From assembly GCA_023409535.1 (NCBI GenBank), contig JAEYGZ010000021.1:186001-250000 (forward strand): a stretch of DNA of 64,000 bases. The letters run 5' to 3'. The notes under the pieces were generated by a model. It was not told the origin of the DNA, searched no databases, and was given only the letters and a program-made list of their open reading frames with translations. Shown here piece after piece: positions 1 to 9,400 of the stretch. Within the stretch, counting starts at the first letter, position 1; every line of letters begins with the position of its first letter. This DNA comes from Bacillota bacterium (GTDB lineage Bacteria; Bacillota; Clostridia; Lachnospirales; Lachnospiraceae). Made by a program: the position numbers and the translations under genes.

Positions 1-99
1 CATAGATACCTGATACCTCCGTTCAAATAATTTACATGTTATTTTATTTGCTATATAAAATATATCTTTCCATCTATACTTAAAAACCCTGTTAATGAT

Positions 100-978
100 T
101 TATCCGGAGGCTAGAACTCTTTTCATAATATACTTCAGATATCTTTCAACAATATTGATATCCGCACATTGATAAAGCATCCTGGAACCAACCACATCCT
201 CAATCTCATTAAAGATGAGTTCTCCTGAATCGCCGATAATAAAATCGATACCCACCAGGCCAAAATCAAACTCCGCAATGATGCGGTTAACAAGATCCGT
301 TTCCTTCTGTGACAACCGGTATAAACTTACCTCTCCGCCCAAAGAAAAATTTGACTTAAAGCCCTCCCGGGCAGTACGAAGCACCGCCGCAATAATCTCT
401 TTACCGATGACATAAACTCTCAAATCCTGATGCCTGCTTCCGGTCAGCGGCTGGACAACTGCATCAGAACCCTTCATACCCTCAACAATTCTTTGCAGCT
501 CATTACCGTCAGCTGCCGCCTCCCCGGAAGTCAGGAATACCTGACTTCCGCCATGTCCGTCCACAGCTTTGATTACTGTAGGAGCATGCACCTGCGACAG
601 TACTTCCCCGAGCTGCTCCTTCTGAAAGAAGCTCGTATCCACCATTGCTATTCCGGTCTTCGCAAGATATTGGCAGGTTCTTGCCTTATCATTACAGATT
701 TCCGATACCATGGAGTTATTAAATACCGGTATTCCCATCCTCTCCAGCTGTCTGCTGAGCAACGGATAAATGGCACGGCAGATTGCAAAATCCGGCATGT
801 CAAGTTTTTCTTTTTGGTGCGTTATAAACCAATGATTATTACGAACTCCAAACTCCAGCTCCTCTACAAGAAGAAGCTTGACATCAATGCCAAGCTTAAC
901 CCCTTCCTCCCTATAAAACTGAATATATCTTTTGTTATATTCAGCACTCTCCCGATAATAGATTAACCAGGCAATCAT
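100..978 (-). CDS. ATP-grasp ligase, RimK-like (copy 1)
   Basis: A 292-residue protein with the layout of RimK-type ATP-grasp ligases, which join an amino acid or amine to a carboxylate through an acyl-phosphate. Visible are an N-terminal pre-ATP-grasp part, an NDKARTCQYLAKTGI segment near residue 95, the glycine-rich ATP loop VIKAVDGHGGSQVF near 135-148, a DLRVYVIG strand near 185, and a metal-binding end GIDFI...LIFNEIEDVVG near 243-262. The next gene upstream, 76 bases away, is a paralogue with the same plan, so the two probably act on the same product. The metal motif reads NEIED rather than the usual EVNS. The ribosome site is poor (GGAAGGAA lies about 16 bases upstream). The substrate cannot be told from sequence; peptide tailing, cofactor glutamylation or secondary metabolism are all possible. 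Confidence 0.75.
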   Translation of the reverse strand: MIAWLIYYRESAEYNKRYIQFYREEGVKLGIDVKLLLVEELEFGVRNNHWFITHQKEKLDMPDFAICRAIYPLLSRQLERMGIPVFNNSMVSEICNDKARTCQYLAKTGIAMVDTSFFQKEQLGEVLSQVHAPTVIKAVDGHGGSQVFLTSGEAAADGNELQRIVEGMKGSDAVVQPLTGSRHQDLRVYVIGKEIIAAVLRTAREGFKSNFSLGGEVSLYRLSQKETDLVNRIIAEFDFGLVGIDFIIGDSGELIFNEIEDVVGSRMLYQCADINIVERYLKYIMKRVLASG

Positions 979-1054
979 CGAAACACCGCTTTCTTATTCC
1001 TTCCACTGCAGGAAGCATCCTTTGATCACATATGTCCTGTTATCTTGTTGTTCC

Positions 1055-1927
1055 TCACATCAGTCTAGATTTTATATACGTTATAATTGCATCCGCCGCA
1101 TTGACACCGGTACAATCATAGATATTCTTAAAATGTGCATTTGAATTAACTTCACAGACAATCGGCTCCTCTTTATCACCAAAGAGGAGATCGACTCCCC
1201 CAAAATCAAGTCCGAGGATCTCACAGCATTGCACCGCCAGGTCACATTGCTGCCTACTCGGTTCATAGGCCTTCATCCTCCCGCCGATGGAAAGATTCGC
1301 CCGGAAATCACCATTGTCCGAATACCGGTACATTGCGGCAATTACCTGGCCTCCCACGACCTGCAGCCGGATATCCCTGCCAAAGCTGCTCCTGACAAAC
1401 TCCTGGAACAGAACAGGCTTAGCACCCAGCTTCTTCCGCTGTTCCCTTAACTCCTCCAAATCCTCCACCAGGTATACCTGCTGGCCGAAGGATCCAAAGC
1501 ACTCCTTCACTATCATTGGAAATCCCAATTTCTTCGCTGCCTCATCAAGGAAATGATCATTGGTATAGCCAATATTATCAAAGGTCATAGGTGCAATCAC
1601 AGTTCTTGGCATTGCAATTCCCGCGGTCATCAATGCAAGATGAGTTAAAGCCTTATCATCACAGGCCTCAATAGCTTTCGCACTGTTAAACACCGGATAT
1701 CCCAGCTGTTCCAGATACAGGGCAAGCTTTACATCCTTGTCCCAGAACAGGATAAAATCCGCGAGCTTCCGGTCATAAGTTCCGCCGATATCAATCAGCA
1801 GCTGTGCGTTGGTCATTCGCTGCATTTCAATATCCTGTTTCCCTGCCGCTTCTAACAGCCAGGAATGAATTTCATCAAATTTATTTGAATGTAAGAATTC
1901 GTTTACAACCAGTATGCCTTTCATCAT
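1055..1927 (-). CDS. ATP-grasp ligase, RimK-like (copy 2)
   Basis: A 290-residue RimK-type ATP-grasp protein, paralogous to the following gene. Key parts are CDDKALTHLALMTAGIAMP near 88-106, the ATP loop MIVKECFGSFGQQVYLV near 138-154, GRDIRLQVVGGQVIAAMYRY near 183-202, and the metal-binding end GVDLLFGD...IVCEVNSNAHFKN near 240-264. Here the canonical EVNSN metal motif is intact, unlike in copy 1. The start has two adjacent ATG codons (1927 and 1924) and either could be used. It begins 39 bases after the ftsK stop codon and is probably read through from it. No carrier peptide or biosynthetic partner was found nearby, so the substrate is unknown. Confidence 0.75.
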   Translation of the reverse strand: MMKGILVVNEFLHSNKFDEIHSWLLEAAGKQDIEMQRMTNAQLLIDIGGTYDRKLADFILFWDKDVKLALYLEQLGYPVFNSAKAIEACDDKALTHLALMTAGIAMPRTVIAPMTFDNIGYTNDHFLDEAAKKLGFPMIVKECFGSFGQQVYLVEDLEELREQRKKLGAKPVLFQEFVRSSFGRDIRLQVVGGQVIAAMYRYSDNGDFRANLSIGGRMKAYEPSRQQCDLAVQCCEILGLDFGGVDLLFGDKEEPIVCEVNSNAHFKNIYDCTGVNAADAIITYIKSRLM

Positions 1928-1966
1928 TATTCCAGCCTCATATACAAGATCTCAATTGTGTTATTG

Positions 1967-4552
1967 TTAGTACTCCTCCAGATACTGCTCAAACTGTTCC
2001 TCTGACATCAGTATTTTTCTGGGCTTGGTACCCTCCTCCGGACCCACAACACCGGCCTCGGCCAACTGATCCATAATACGTGCAGCACGGTTAAAGCCAA
2101 TTTTATAAACACGCTGGAGCATACCGATGGATGCCTTGTCCTTCTCAATGATGAATTTACCGGCTTCCGCAAAATATTCGTCCCGTTCCTCACCACCGCC
2201 CGCCATAGCAGCATCACCAAGCTTGGCATTATTAATCTTCTCGTGAATGTCATCATTATAGGTTGCTTCGTTATTATTCTTCTTTAAGAAATCCACCACG
2301 GAGCTTACCTCTTTGTCAGAAATGAAGGCCCCCTGGATACGAACCGGCTTCGGATAACCCGACGGGAAGAACAGCATATCCCCCTTACCCAGCAGCTTCT
2401 CCGCACCGCTTCCATCCAGGATTGTTCTGGAATCAATGGCTGAGGATACGGCAAAGGCAATTCTGGATGGGATATTCGCCTTAATCAGACCGGTGATAAC
2501 ATTTACCGACGGTCTCTGGGTCGCGATGATCAGGTGCAGTCCCGCTGCTCTCGCCATCTGTGCCAGGCGGCAGATTGCATCCTCCACTTCTCCCGGAGCA
2601 ACCATCATCAGGTCTGCCAACTCGTCGATGATAATTACGATCTGGGGCAGTTTATGACAATTCTCATCCTTCAGATGGGCGACCCCGGCTGCCTTTTCAT
2701 TATAGCCCTTTAAATCCCTGACTCCCGCATCAGCGAATTTCTTATAGCGCTCGGTCATCTCCATAACTGCCCAATTCAGTGCCGCAGAAGCCTTCTTCGG
2801 ATCGGTTACCACAGGAATCAGAAGATGCGGAATACCATTATATACATTAAGCTCCACAACCTTAGGATCCACCATAATCAAGCGTACATCCGACGGTTTG
2901 GATTTATAGAGAATACTCATCACCAGTGTATTGATGCATACGGATTTCCCCGAACCGGTTGCACCTGCTATGAGCAAATGGGGCATCTTCGCAATATCGG
3001 TGATAATTGTCTGTCCGCCGATATCCTTACCTACCGCAAATGCAAGGTCTGAAGCATGTCCGGTAAATTCGCCGCTTTCAATCATCTCCCGGAAGGATAC
3101 CATGGAATTTTCTTTATTGGGAACCTCGATACCGACCGCTGCTTTTCCCGGAATGGGAGCCTCAATACGGATATCGGCCGCCGCCAGATTAAGCTTGATA
3201 TCATCTGCAAGGGCCGTAATTCTGCTGACCTTCACACCCTGCTCCGGTTGAAGCTCATAGCGGGTAACCGCAGGTCCGCAGCTGACATTGGTGATGGCAA
3301 CATGTACTCCAAAGCTCTCTAACGTACTTTGCAGCTTCATGGCCGTTTCCTTCATGGAGCGTTCCGGGGACCCGGTTTTGGACAGCTTTGGTTTCGGTGC
3401 GGACAGTAAATTTACCGGCGGGAATATGTACTCCTTCTGTTGGGGCGCCTGCGAGATGCCAAGATCTTCTACATCTGTAGTTGCCGCATCTCCTTCAGAT
3501 ACTTGTTTGGGTTTATCAGCCTTTTTATGTACTACAGCTGTATCATGAACTGCCTGCTCCGTCACCGGAGCTTCTGTTTCTGTCTCTGACTCCTGCTCAT
3601 GCAGGCCAAACTTTTCCCGAAGCTCCTTTTCATATAACGGCAGCGGTTCTTCCTGCAGCAGGTCGCTGCCCTGGAAACCAAATAAAGTATCCTGAGGTGC
3701 CGTCTCTTTCTCCTCAAACAGCTGATGAAAATTCATTTCCTGCTCAGCTTTCTTATCCTCCTTCTTCTGCTTCCTATCCATGAGATTTATGATCGGAGTT
3801 TTGCTCTGAGAGGATGCGGCAGACAGTTTGCCTCCCTGCGCAGCCGGCGCCTCAGGATCAAGGACAAAGGTCTTTGGAGGCCTTCTGCCGGAATCAGGCG
3901 CATTCGGCACCCCAATTTGTTCCTCTCTCATATCTCTGCGAAGCTTCTGATACTCCTTGCGTTCGGCAAGAGAGCTTTTGCTCTGCTTTGCAATATAGGT
4001 AAGGATTGCCTTGCCGGTAATCACAATAATACAAATCAGCATGACAGCAATGAGTATGATATAAGTCGCAACCGTATCAAACAGGCCGCAGAACAGCATC
4101 ACCAGAAGTCCTCCCAGAATACCGCCGCCGCTTCTGTAATTCGTGGAATTCATATAATATTCGTAAATTTTTGTTTCAGGATTGTAAGCATGAGCAATTA
4201 ATTCAATAAAGGCTGCCAGTACCACGAAGAATACAATGGCGCTCATGATTTTACGGCCTGCCCGTTTATTTCCCAGGTTTGAAATACGAAAGGCTGTAAT
4301 AAAGAAGATGATAAAGGGTAAGATATAAGCCTCAACACCGATCATTCCAAAGACAAAGCTACTGAAGAAATGTCCCACCGCACCGCTTAAGTCAAAATTA
4401 CTTAAAAAGAGCAGAATCGAAATTACCAGTGCAACCACCAGCAGAATCTCATCCTGCATTGCACCGTTTTCCTTCACCCTTTTCTGGGTTTCTTTATTAT
4501 ATTTTTTCTTTCGTGTCTCAGTCGTTTTTTTCGTTTTCTGTTTTGGAGCCAT
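1967..4552 (-). CDS. ftsK: FtsK/SpoIIIE DNA translocase
   Basis: An 861-residue membrane-anchored DNA pump that moves chromosomal DNA through the division or sporulation septum. A basic N-terminus is followed by about four membrane segments between residues 30 and 185, a charged linker to about 370, and the RecA-like motor with Walker A GATGSGKS near 524-531 and Walker B IVIIIDELADLMM near 635. The C-terminal gamma winged helix (SIGMLQRVYKIGFNRAARI), which reads orientation sequences, sits near 805-825. GGAGGG lies 10 bases before the ATG. It follows tepA and ylzJ exactly as spoIIIE does in B. subtilis, which favours the SpoIIIE name, but sequence alone does not separate it from FtsK or SftA. 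Length is normal for the family. Confidence 0.95.
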   Translation of the reverse strand: MAPKQKTKKTTETRKKKYNKETQKRVKENGAMQDEILLVVALVISILLFLSNFDLSGAVGHFFSSFVFGMIGVEAYILPFIIFFITAFRISNLGNKRAGRKIMSAIVFFVVLAAFIELIAHAYNPETKIYEYYMNSTNYRSGGGILGGLLVMLFCGLFDTVATYIILIAVMLICIIVITGKAILTYIAKQSKSSLAERKEYQKLRRDMREEQIGVPNAPDSGRRPPKTFVLDPEAPAAQGGKLSAASSQSKTPIINLMDRKQKKEDKKAEQEMNFHQLFEEKETAPQDTLFGFQGSDLLQEEPLPLYEKELREKFGLHEQESETETEAPVTEQAVHDTAVVHKKADKPKQVSEGDAATTDVEDLGISQAPQQKEYIFPPVNLLSAPKPKLSKTGSPERSMKETAMKLQSTLESFGVHVAITNVSCGPAVTRYELQPEQGVKVSRITALADDIKLNLAAADIRIEAPIPGKAAVGIEVPNKENSMVSFREMIESGEFTGHASDLAFAVGKDIGGQTIITDIAKMPHLLIAGATGSGKSVCINTLVMSILYKSKPSDVRLIMVDPKVVELNVYNGIPHLLIPVVTDPKKASAALNWAVMEMTERYKKFADAGVRDLKGYNEKAAGVAHLKDENCHKLPQIVIIIDELADLMMVAPGEVEDAICRLAQMARAAGLHLIIATQRPSVNVITGLIKANIPSRIAFAVSSAIDSRTILDGSGAEKLLGKGDMLFFPSGYPKPVRIQGAFISDKEVSSVVDFLKKNNNEATYNDDIHEKINNAKLGDAAMAGGGEERDEYFAEAGKFIIEKDKASIGMLQRVYKIGFNRAARIMDQLAEAGVVGPEEGTKPRKILMSEEQFEQYLEEY

Positions 4553-4645
4553 CCGGGTGGTTCCCTCCGTTTCTGCAAGAAGTTATAGCCATTACATCCA
4601 AAATTTATTATACCTTTTATAAAAATGTAATGCAACCTCTTTGAT

Positions 4646-4891
4646 TCAGGTGTCAGACTTATAAATCTTTCCCGGTACATATTCATCATTGAGATAATCA
4701 CTCATATCCGTGGAATTCACCCGCTCGATGATATAGTTTTCTCCCTCTCTCCGGGTGAGCACCCTGCCATGCTTTAAGGGTACATCCCGGTACTCCAGCT
4801 CTGATTCATTCTTCGGTTTTTCCTGTCTGATATCCGTATAGCTTAACGGTCTGGCATAGATACGTTCCAAAGGCATAACTGTATAAAGCAT
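4646..4891 (-). CDS. ylzJ: YlzJ-like small protein
   Basis: An 81-residue protein of unknown function matching the YlzJ-like family by its N-terminus (MLYTVMPLERIYA), its short length and its place between tepA and spoIIIE, as in B. subtilis. It has no signal peptide or membrane segment. The ribosome site AGGAGG lies inside the last codons of tepA, and the two genes are 3 bases apart, so translation is probably coupled. A conserved role with the neighbouring protease or translocase can be guessed only from synteny. Confidence 0.8.
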   Translation of the reverse strand: MLYTVMPLERIYARPLSYTDIRQEKPKNESELEYRDVPLKHGRVLTRREGENYIIERVNSTDMSDYLNDEYVPGKIYKSDT

Positions 4892-4894
4892 AGA

Positions 4895-5734
4895 CTATTC
4901 CTCCTTTGCTCCGCTGTTTATCTCTTTATTCTCCACATGGTTATTCTCTTTCGCTGCCTTTTCCAGCATGGCAGCTTCTTTCTCCTCAATCATCTCATTG
5001 ATCTTTGCAAGGGCTTCCTTGATACCGCCCACTCCATCAATGATTCCCTTCTTCACGGTTTCGTCTCCTACCAGAATGGACCCCACATCCTTTGCAAGCT
5101 GGCTGGTATCCAGCATCAACGCACGGAAGCTGTTATAATCAATTTTAGAATGTGCAACCACAAAGTTTATAATCCTGTCCTGTATCTTCTCAAAGTATTC
5201 AAAGGTCTGAGTAACACCGATGACCGTTCCATTCATTCTGACCGGATGGATAATCATGGTAGCACTTGGGACGATATAGCTGAAGTTGGCTGATACCGCT
5301 AACGGAACCCCGATGGAATGGGAGCCGCCCAGTACCAGTGAAACCGTCGGCTTGCTCAAAGAAGCGATCATCTCCGCAATGGCCAGGCCTGCCTCTACAT
5401 CTCCGCCAACCGTATTGATTAAGATTAGAAGTCCGTCAATCTCCGTACTGTCTTCAATGGCTGCAAGCTGCGGTAATACATGCTCATATTTAGTGGTTTT
5501 ATTATGCTGGGGCAGACACTCATGTCCTTCAATTTCTCCGATTACAGACAACAGGTGTATCTTATGATCACGTTTTCCGTTCTCAAGCACGGTCTGACCG
5601 TATTCACTGATCTTTTTATCCTTTAAATCCTCATTTTCCTTGGTCAGATTCTCCTGCTCCTGTTCCTCTCTGGGATCATTTTCACCATTTTGCGGAAGAT
5701 CCGAATTATTATTTACTGTGTTATTTCGTTGCAT
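4895..5734 (-). CDS. tepA: ClpP-family protease TepA
   Basis: A 279-residue ClpP/crotonase-fold serine protease of the TepA (translocation-enhancing protein) group. The first 60 or so residues are an Asn/Glu-rich, probably disordered extension. The ClpP fold follows, with HLLSVIGEIEG, the oxyanion strand INTVGGDVEAGLAIAEMI, the nucleophile serine in GGSHSIGVPLA, the HPVRMNG histidine region and LMLDTSQLAKDVGSILVG. There is no signal peptide, so it is cytoplasmic. The C-terminus is Glu/Lys-rich. It heads a tepA-ylzJ-ftsK unit. In B. subtilis TepA is linked to secretion and degradation of small spore proteins, so spore function is plausible but inferred. Confidence 0.88.
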   Translation of the reverse strand: MQRNNTVNNNSDLPQNGENDPREEQEQENLTKENEDLKDKKISEYGQTVLENGKRDHKIHLLSVIGEIEGHECLPQHNKTTKYEHVLPQLAAIEDSTEIDGLLILINTVGGDVEAGLAIAEMIASLSKPTVSLVLGGSHSIGVPLAVSANFSYIVPSATMIIHPVRMNGTVIGVTQTFEYFEKIQDRIINFVVAHSKIDYNSFRALMLDTSQLAKDVGSILVGDETVKKGIIDGVGGIKEALAKINEMIEEKEAAMLEKAAKENNHVENKEINSGAKEE

Positions 5735-5802
5735 GAGTTGGCCTCTTTCTGTTTTTTCTTTTATTATGCGACGAGATAACTTTTTTATGCGACAGGATCG
5801 CT

Positions 5803-6792
5803 TTACTTCCAGTATACCTTCATATTTTTCTTATCCAGATCCAGTATAAAATCCCGTTTTATTTCAAGAAAATATTCCAGTTCTTTCACTATTTGGAACA
5901 GCATCGCACGAGCTTCAAATTCCTCTCTGGTAACCGGAAGCGCTTCCGTCCGAAAATGCTCCAGCATCTTCTTCAGTTCGATCAGTAAGCCCTCCGCATT
6001 ATTGCGTTCATGGAAGGAGGCTGCGATTTGCTCCATAAATTCTGCGATTGCCCGGGCTTGCACGGGAAAATTACCGATTTCCCCGATCTTATCCGCAACA
6101 CCCTTTAATACTCCAATCTGTACCTGTCTCATCTGTAAGTAGGAAACAAGATATCTGGTATCCGTAAGCAGCCGGTTACCGGCCTCTTCATAAGCATTTT
6201 TCAACAGGCGGTCAATTAAGCGCTCCAACTGCAGATAATTAAGGGGCGTTTGCTCCTTCAGAAGCAGGCTGCCAATGCTGCGAAGTGTCTTTTTCATCTC
6301 TTCCTCCAACAGCAGCTGCTCCTTACGAATGAGCTCCTTGTTACGCGGCATGATCAGGTTAAGAACAACACCAATTCCCATGCCTAATATCAGCAGTCCT
6401 GTTTCATTTAAGATCAAGGACAATTCCATGTGGCCTTCATTGAGAAAATGCGTCGCCAGCACGGCATTCATGGCAATTGCATCCTTTAGCTCCAATACAA
6501 CGCAAAGTGCAACAAAGAACGTCACAAATAAGCCAAAAGCTGCCGCACTATAACCGACACTCTGAAATATCAGAAAGGTCAGTCCCGCCATAAGAATAAA
6601 AGCCCCTAATCTTTTCAGAGCTAAGGATAAGGTTTCTCTTCTGGTATTCTGTATGGTAAGCAGCGTTATGATTCCCGCGGAAGGACTGTAGGACAATCCA
6701 ATGATATTAGCGATCAGGATTGCGGCGGCGGAGCCTATTCCGGTCTTTAACAGGAATAATAAATTTATCGATTTTATTCTTGCCCTCAACAT
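5803..6792 (-). CDS. aromatic acid exporter family membrane protein
   Basis: A 329-residue protein with the plan of Gram-positive ArAE (DUF939-type) proteins. About five or six hydrophobic segments lie in residues 8-150, including FLLKTGIGSAAAILIANIIG and GLLILGMGIGVVLNLIM. A soluble helical C-terminal domain of about 170 residues follows, rich in Glu, Leu and Arg. Relatives are proposed to be FUSC-like exporters of aromatic carboxylic acids, but the substrate is not established. GGAGGGAGG precedes the ATG. It is transcribed in the same direction as thrS upstream and tepA downstream, and is separated from thrS by a tandem 47-bp repeat. Confidence 0.75.
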   Translation of the reverse strand: MLRARIKSINLLFLLKTGIGSAAAILIANIIGLSYSPSAGIITLLTIQNTRRETLSLALKRLGAFILMAGLTFLIFQSVGYSAAAFGLFVTFFVALCVVLELKDAIAMNAVLATHFLNEGHMELSLILNETGLLILGMGIGVVLNLIMPRNKELIRKEQLLLEEEMKKTLRSIGSLLLKEQTPLNYLQLERLIDRLLKNAYEEAGNRLLTDTRYLVSYLQMRQVQIGVLKGVADKIGEIGNFPVQARAIAEFMEQIAASFHERNNAEGLLIELKKMLEHFRTEALPVTREEFEARAMLFQIVKELEYFLEIKRDFILDLDKKNMKVYWK

Positions 6793-6860
6793 GGATATCC
6801 TCCCTCCTATCTATCCTTATTCAGTAATGAAAGTAACTCTATCGTCTCTGACAGGCTTAT

Positions 6861-6954
6861 AGGATAATACCCTGCAAAACAACATTGTTAAGCCATAGCT
6901 GTCCTGCAGGATAATACCCTGCAAAACAACATTATTAAGCTATAGCTGTCCTGC
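6861..6954. repeat. 47-bp tandem duplication
   Basis: Two head-to-tail 47-base units (6861-6907 and 6908-6954) differ at two positions. Each begins AGGATAATACCCTGC and ends AGCTGTCCTGC. ATACCCTGCA at the start of a unit is complementary to TGCAGGGTAT formed at 6950-6961, so transcripts from thrS could fold into one or two hairpins just past its stop codon. A long T-run is lacking, so it is not a standard terminator. Confidence 0.85.
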
Positions 6955-6967
6955 AGGGTATTATGAA

Positions 6968-8932
6968 TTATTTCTCGTTATTTTCAGTTACTTCAATCTT
7001 TCTGATTTCCTTTGTTCTGATCTCCTTGCAGATATTATCAACAAAGGCCTTCAAAGGCTTCTGACCTTCATCGCCAAGGAAACGGCTTCTCACAGATACT
7101 GCGCCTTCTTCCTCTTCCTTCTGTCCAACCACCAACAGATAAGGAACACGGTCAAGTCTTGCCTCTCTGATCTTATAGCCGATCTTCTCCGCCCTCTCAT
7201 CTACGGTTACAAGGACATTGTTTCGTGCAAGCTCTTCCTTAACCTTCTTTGCGTAATCGTGATATTTCTCAGAAATCGGTAATACTCTCACCTGCTCCGG
7301 ACATAACCAGGTAGGGAATTGGCCGGCATATTTCTCGATCATCCAGGCAAGGGTTCTCTCATAACAGCCCATGCTGGTTCTATGGATAATGAAAGGACGA
7401 ACCTTCTCACCATTCTGATCCACATAGTACATATCAAACAGCTCGGCATTCAACTCATCCCACTGGATGGTAATCATGGTGTCTTCCTTGCCGTATACGT
7501 TTTTAGCCTGAATATCCACCTTCGGTCCATAGAATGCTGCTTCCCCGTCCGCCTCGGTGAACGGAATCTCAAGCTCCTGCAGAACCTTACGAATTCTTCC
7601 CTGGGTATTCTCCCAAACCTCTGCGGTACCGATATATTTCTCCTTATTGTCAGGATCCCACTTGGACAGGCGGTAGGTTACATCTTCCTCCACGCCTAAG
7701 GTTTTCAGGCAGTATCTTGCAAGATCAAGACACCCCTTGAATTCCTCATCCATCTGGTCGGGTCTTACAATCAAATGTCCTTCGGAGATTGTAAACTGAC
7801 GTACACGGGTCAAACCATGCATCTCGCCGGAGTCCTCATTACGAAACAGAGTTGAGGTCTCGCCGTAACGAAGCGGCAGATCACGGTAACTTTTCTGACT
7901 TGCTTTATATACATAGTATTGGAACGGGCAGGTCATGGGGCGAAGTGCAAATACTTCCTTGTCAACCTTCTCATCTCCGAGAACAAACATACCATCCTTG
8001 TAATGGTCCCAGTGACCGGAGATCTTATACAGGTCGCTCTTAGCCATCAAGGGAGTCTTGGTTCTTACATAGCCGCGGCGCTCCTCTTCATCCTCAATCC
8101 ATCTTTGCATTGTCTGAATGATCTTGGTACCCTTGGGCATCAGCAGCGGAAGTCCCTGACCGATCACATCAACGGTTGTGAATAATTCCATCTCACGTCC
8201 AAGCTTATTATGATCGCGTTTTTTAATATCTTCCAGATGCGCCAGGTACTCTTCCAGCTCGGCATTCTTGGTATAAGCGGTACCGTAAACTCTGGTCAGC
8301 ATCTTGTTCTTTTCAGAGCCTCTCCAGTAAGCACCGGAGGAGGAGATCAGCTTAAAGGCCTTAATATTTTTTGTATTCATTAAATGCGGTCCGGCGCACA
8401 GGTCAGCAAAATCACCCTGCTGGTAGAAGGAAAGCTCAGCATCCTCAGGAAGATCCTCAATCAACTCCACCTTATAAGGCTCACCCTTCTCCTGCATGAA
8501 AGCAATTGCTTCTGCCCGGGGCAATGTAAAGCGAACCAGATCGGCGCCTTCTTTGATGATCTTCTTCATCTCTGCTTCAATCGCATCCAATGCGGTACGG
8601 TCAAAGGAAGGGATATCAAAATCATAATAAAACCCTGTATCGATGGAAGGTCCGATGGCCAGCTTCGCCTCAGGGTACAGACGCTTCACCGCCTGGGCAA
8701 GCACATGGGAGGTAGTGTGGCGGTATGCCGCCTTACCTGCATCATCGTTGAAGGTCAGTATATTCAAGCTGCAATCCTGATCCACCATGGTTCGAAGATC
8801 CGCCACCTTACCGTTTACCTCACCGGCACAGGCCATTCTGGCAAGACCTTCGCTGATATCAGCTGCGATTTCATAAACACTCATTGCTTTGTCGAACTCT
8901 TTAAAAGAGCCGTCTTTTAACGTAATCCTCAT
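6968..8932 (-). CDS. thrS: threonyl-tRNA synthetase
   Basis: Class II synthetase of 654 residues that charges tRNA-Thr. The ATG at 8932 is chosen because AGGAGAG lies just before it and translation from there starts directly with the TGS domain (MRITLKDGSFKEFDKA). Longer readings run into the leader. Order: TGS (1-62), the editing/SAD domain with HTTSHVLAQAVKRLYPEAK, the catalytic core with a zinc cysteine in RPMTCPFQYY near 332 and motif 3 MGCYERTLAWMIEKY, then the anticodon-binding domain ending in KEIRTKEIRKIEV. Length is normal. A T-box with its own promoter precedes it, so expression should rise when uncharged tRNA-Thr accumulates. Confidence 0.97.
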   Translation of the reverse strand: MRITLKDGSFKEFDKAMSVYEIAADISEGLARMACAGEVNGKVADLRTMVDQDCSLNILTFNDDAGKAAYRHTTSHVLAQAVKRLYPEAKLAIGPSIDTGFYYDFDIPSFDRTALDAIEAEMKKIIKEGADLVRFTLPRAEAIAFMQEKGEPYKVELIEDLPEDAELSFYQQGDFADLCAGPHLMNTKNIKAFKLISSSGAYWRGSEKNKMLTRVYGTAYTKNAELEEYLAHLEDIKKRDHNKLGREMELFTTVDVIGQGLPLLMPKGTKIIQTMQRWIEDEEERRGYVRTKTPLMAKSDLYKISGHWDHYKDGMFVLGDEKVDKEVFALRPMTCPFQYYVYKASQKSYRDLPLRYGETSTLFRNEDSGEMHGLTRVRQFTISEGHLIVRPDQMDEEFKGCLDLARYCLKTLGVEEDVTYRLSKWDPDNKEKYIGTAEVWENTQGRIRKVLQELEIPFTEADGEAAFYGPKVDIQAKNVYGKEDTMITIQWDELNAELFDMYYVDQNGEKVRPFIIHRTSMGCYERTLAWMIEKYAGQFPTWLCPEQVRVLPISEKYHDYAKKVKEELARNNVLVTVDERAEKIGYKIREARLDRVPYLLVVGQKEEEEGAVSVRSRFLGDEGQKPLKAFVDNICKEIRTKEIRKIEVTENNEK

Positions 8933-9039
8933 TGTAATCTCTCCTATCTTAAATTCTAAAATTATTAATATCCTCTGCTTAACATGTAATTTAACGCTCC
9001 AGGCTAAGGTTCCAGTCCGTATCTGCAGCATTGATTACA

Positions 9040-9366
9040 ATAAAAAAACTCCTCACTTCCGATTGCAGCTACTGCAATTCGAAAGGGACGAGCATATCAT
9101 ACCTCGCGGTTCCACCCTTATTAGTAATCGTCTTATTCCTGCTGCGATTCCATCTTAATGCCTTGATACTTCACTTAAGACAGGATGCTTCATTTACGAA
9201 ACGATACTCAGCTTCATTGGATTGATAACGGAATCACCGGACCGGATTGGGGTCACTCAGAGGCGGTCTTCCCATGCTTCCTAACAAGATATTCTCACCA
9301 ATTCATATCTATCTCTGGGATATTCTGCACAGTACTCTTCTCTTCAAGGTTTTAAATATTTGGAAT
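9040..9366 (-). promoter_or_regulatory. T-box leader of thrS
   Basis: On the minus strand the leader carries the T-box hallmark AAGGGTGGAACCGCG (9105-9120), whose core pairs with the free tRNA acceptor end. The transcript begins near 9366. A stem I region with GGTGAGAATATC follows, and an ACC triplet at 9265-9267 is a plausible threonine specifier. A hairpin at 9049-9092 followed by seven T (9042-9048) is the regulated terminator. The hallmark, terminator and downstream thrS all agree; the exact specifier is inferred by eye. Confidence 0.93.
9049..9092 (-). terminator. T-box regulated terminator
   Basis: An imperfect hairpin with CTCGTCCCTTTCG...ATTGCAG opposite CTGCAATCGGAAG...GAGGAG, followed by a run of seven T on the minus strand. 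It overlaps the T-box element, as expected for the terminator/antiterminator switch. Confidence 0.85.
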
Positions 9367-9372
9367 AACTCA

Positions 9373-9400
9373 ATTATAACACGCTTAATTCGATTGTCAA
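9373..9400 (-). promoter_or_regulatory. thrS T-box promoter
   Basis: Consensus vegetative promoter on the minus strand: TTGACA (9395-9400), 16-base spacer, TATAAT (9373-9378). It directs the T-box leader and thrS. Confidence 0.85.

Noticed and set aside
4474..4701. Small gene between ylzJ and ftsK
   Set aside because: It overlaps both genes in another frame and is Arg/Lys-rich nonsense. The ftsK ribosome site lies inside it.
8933..9031. N-terminal extension of ThrS
   Set aside because: The 33 extra residues lie in the T-box leader and precede the normal TGS start, which has its own ribosome site.
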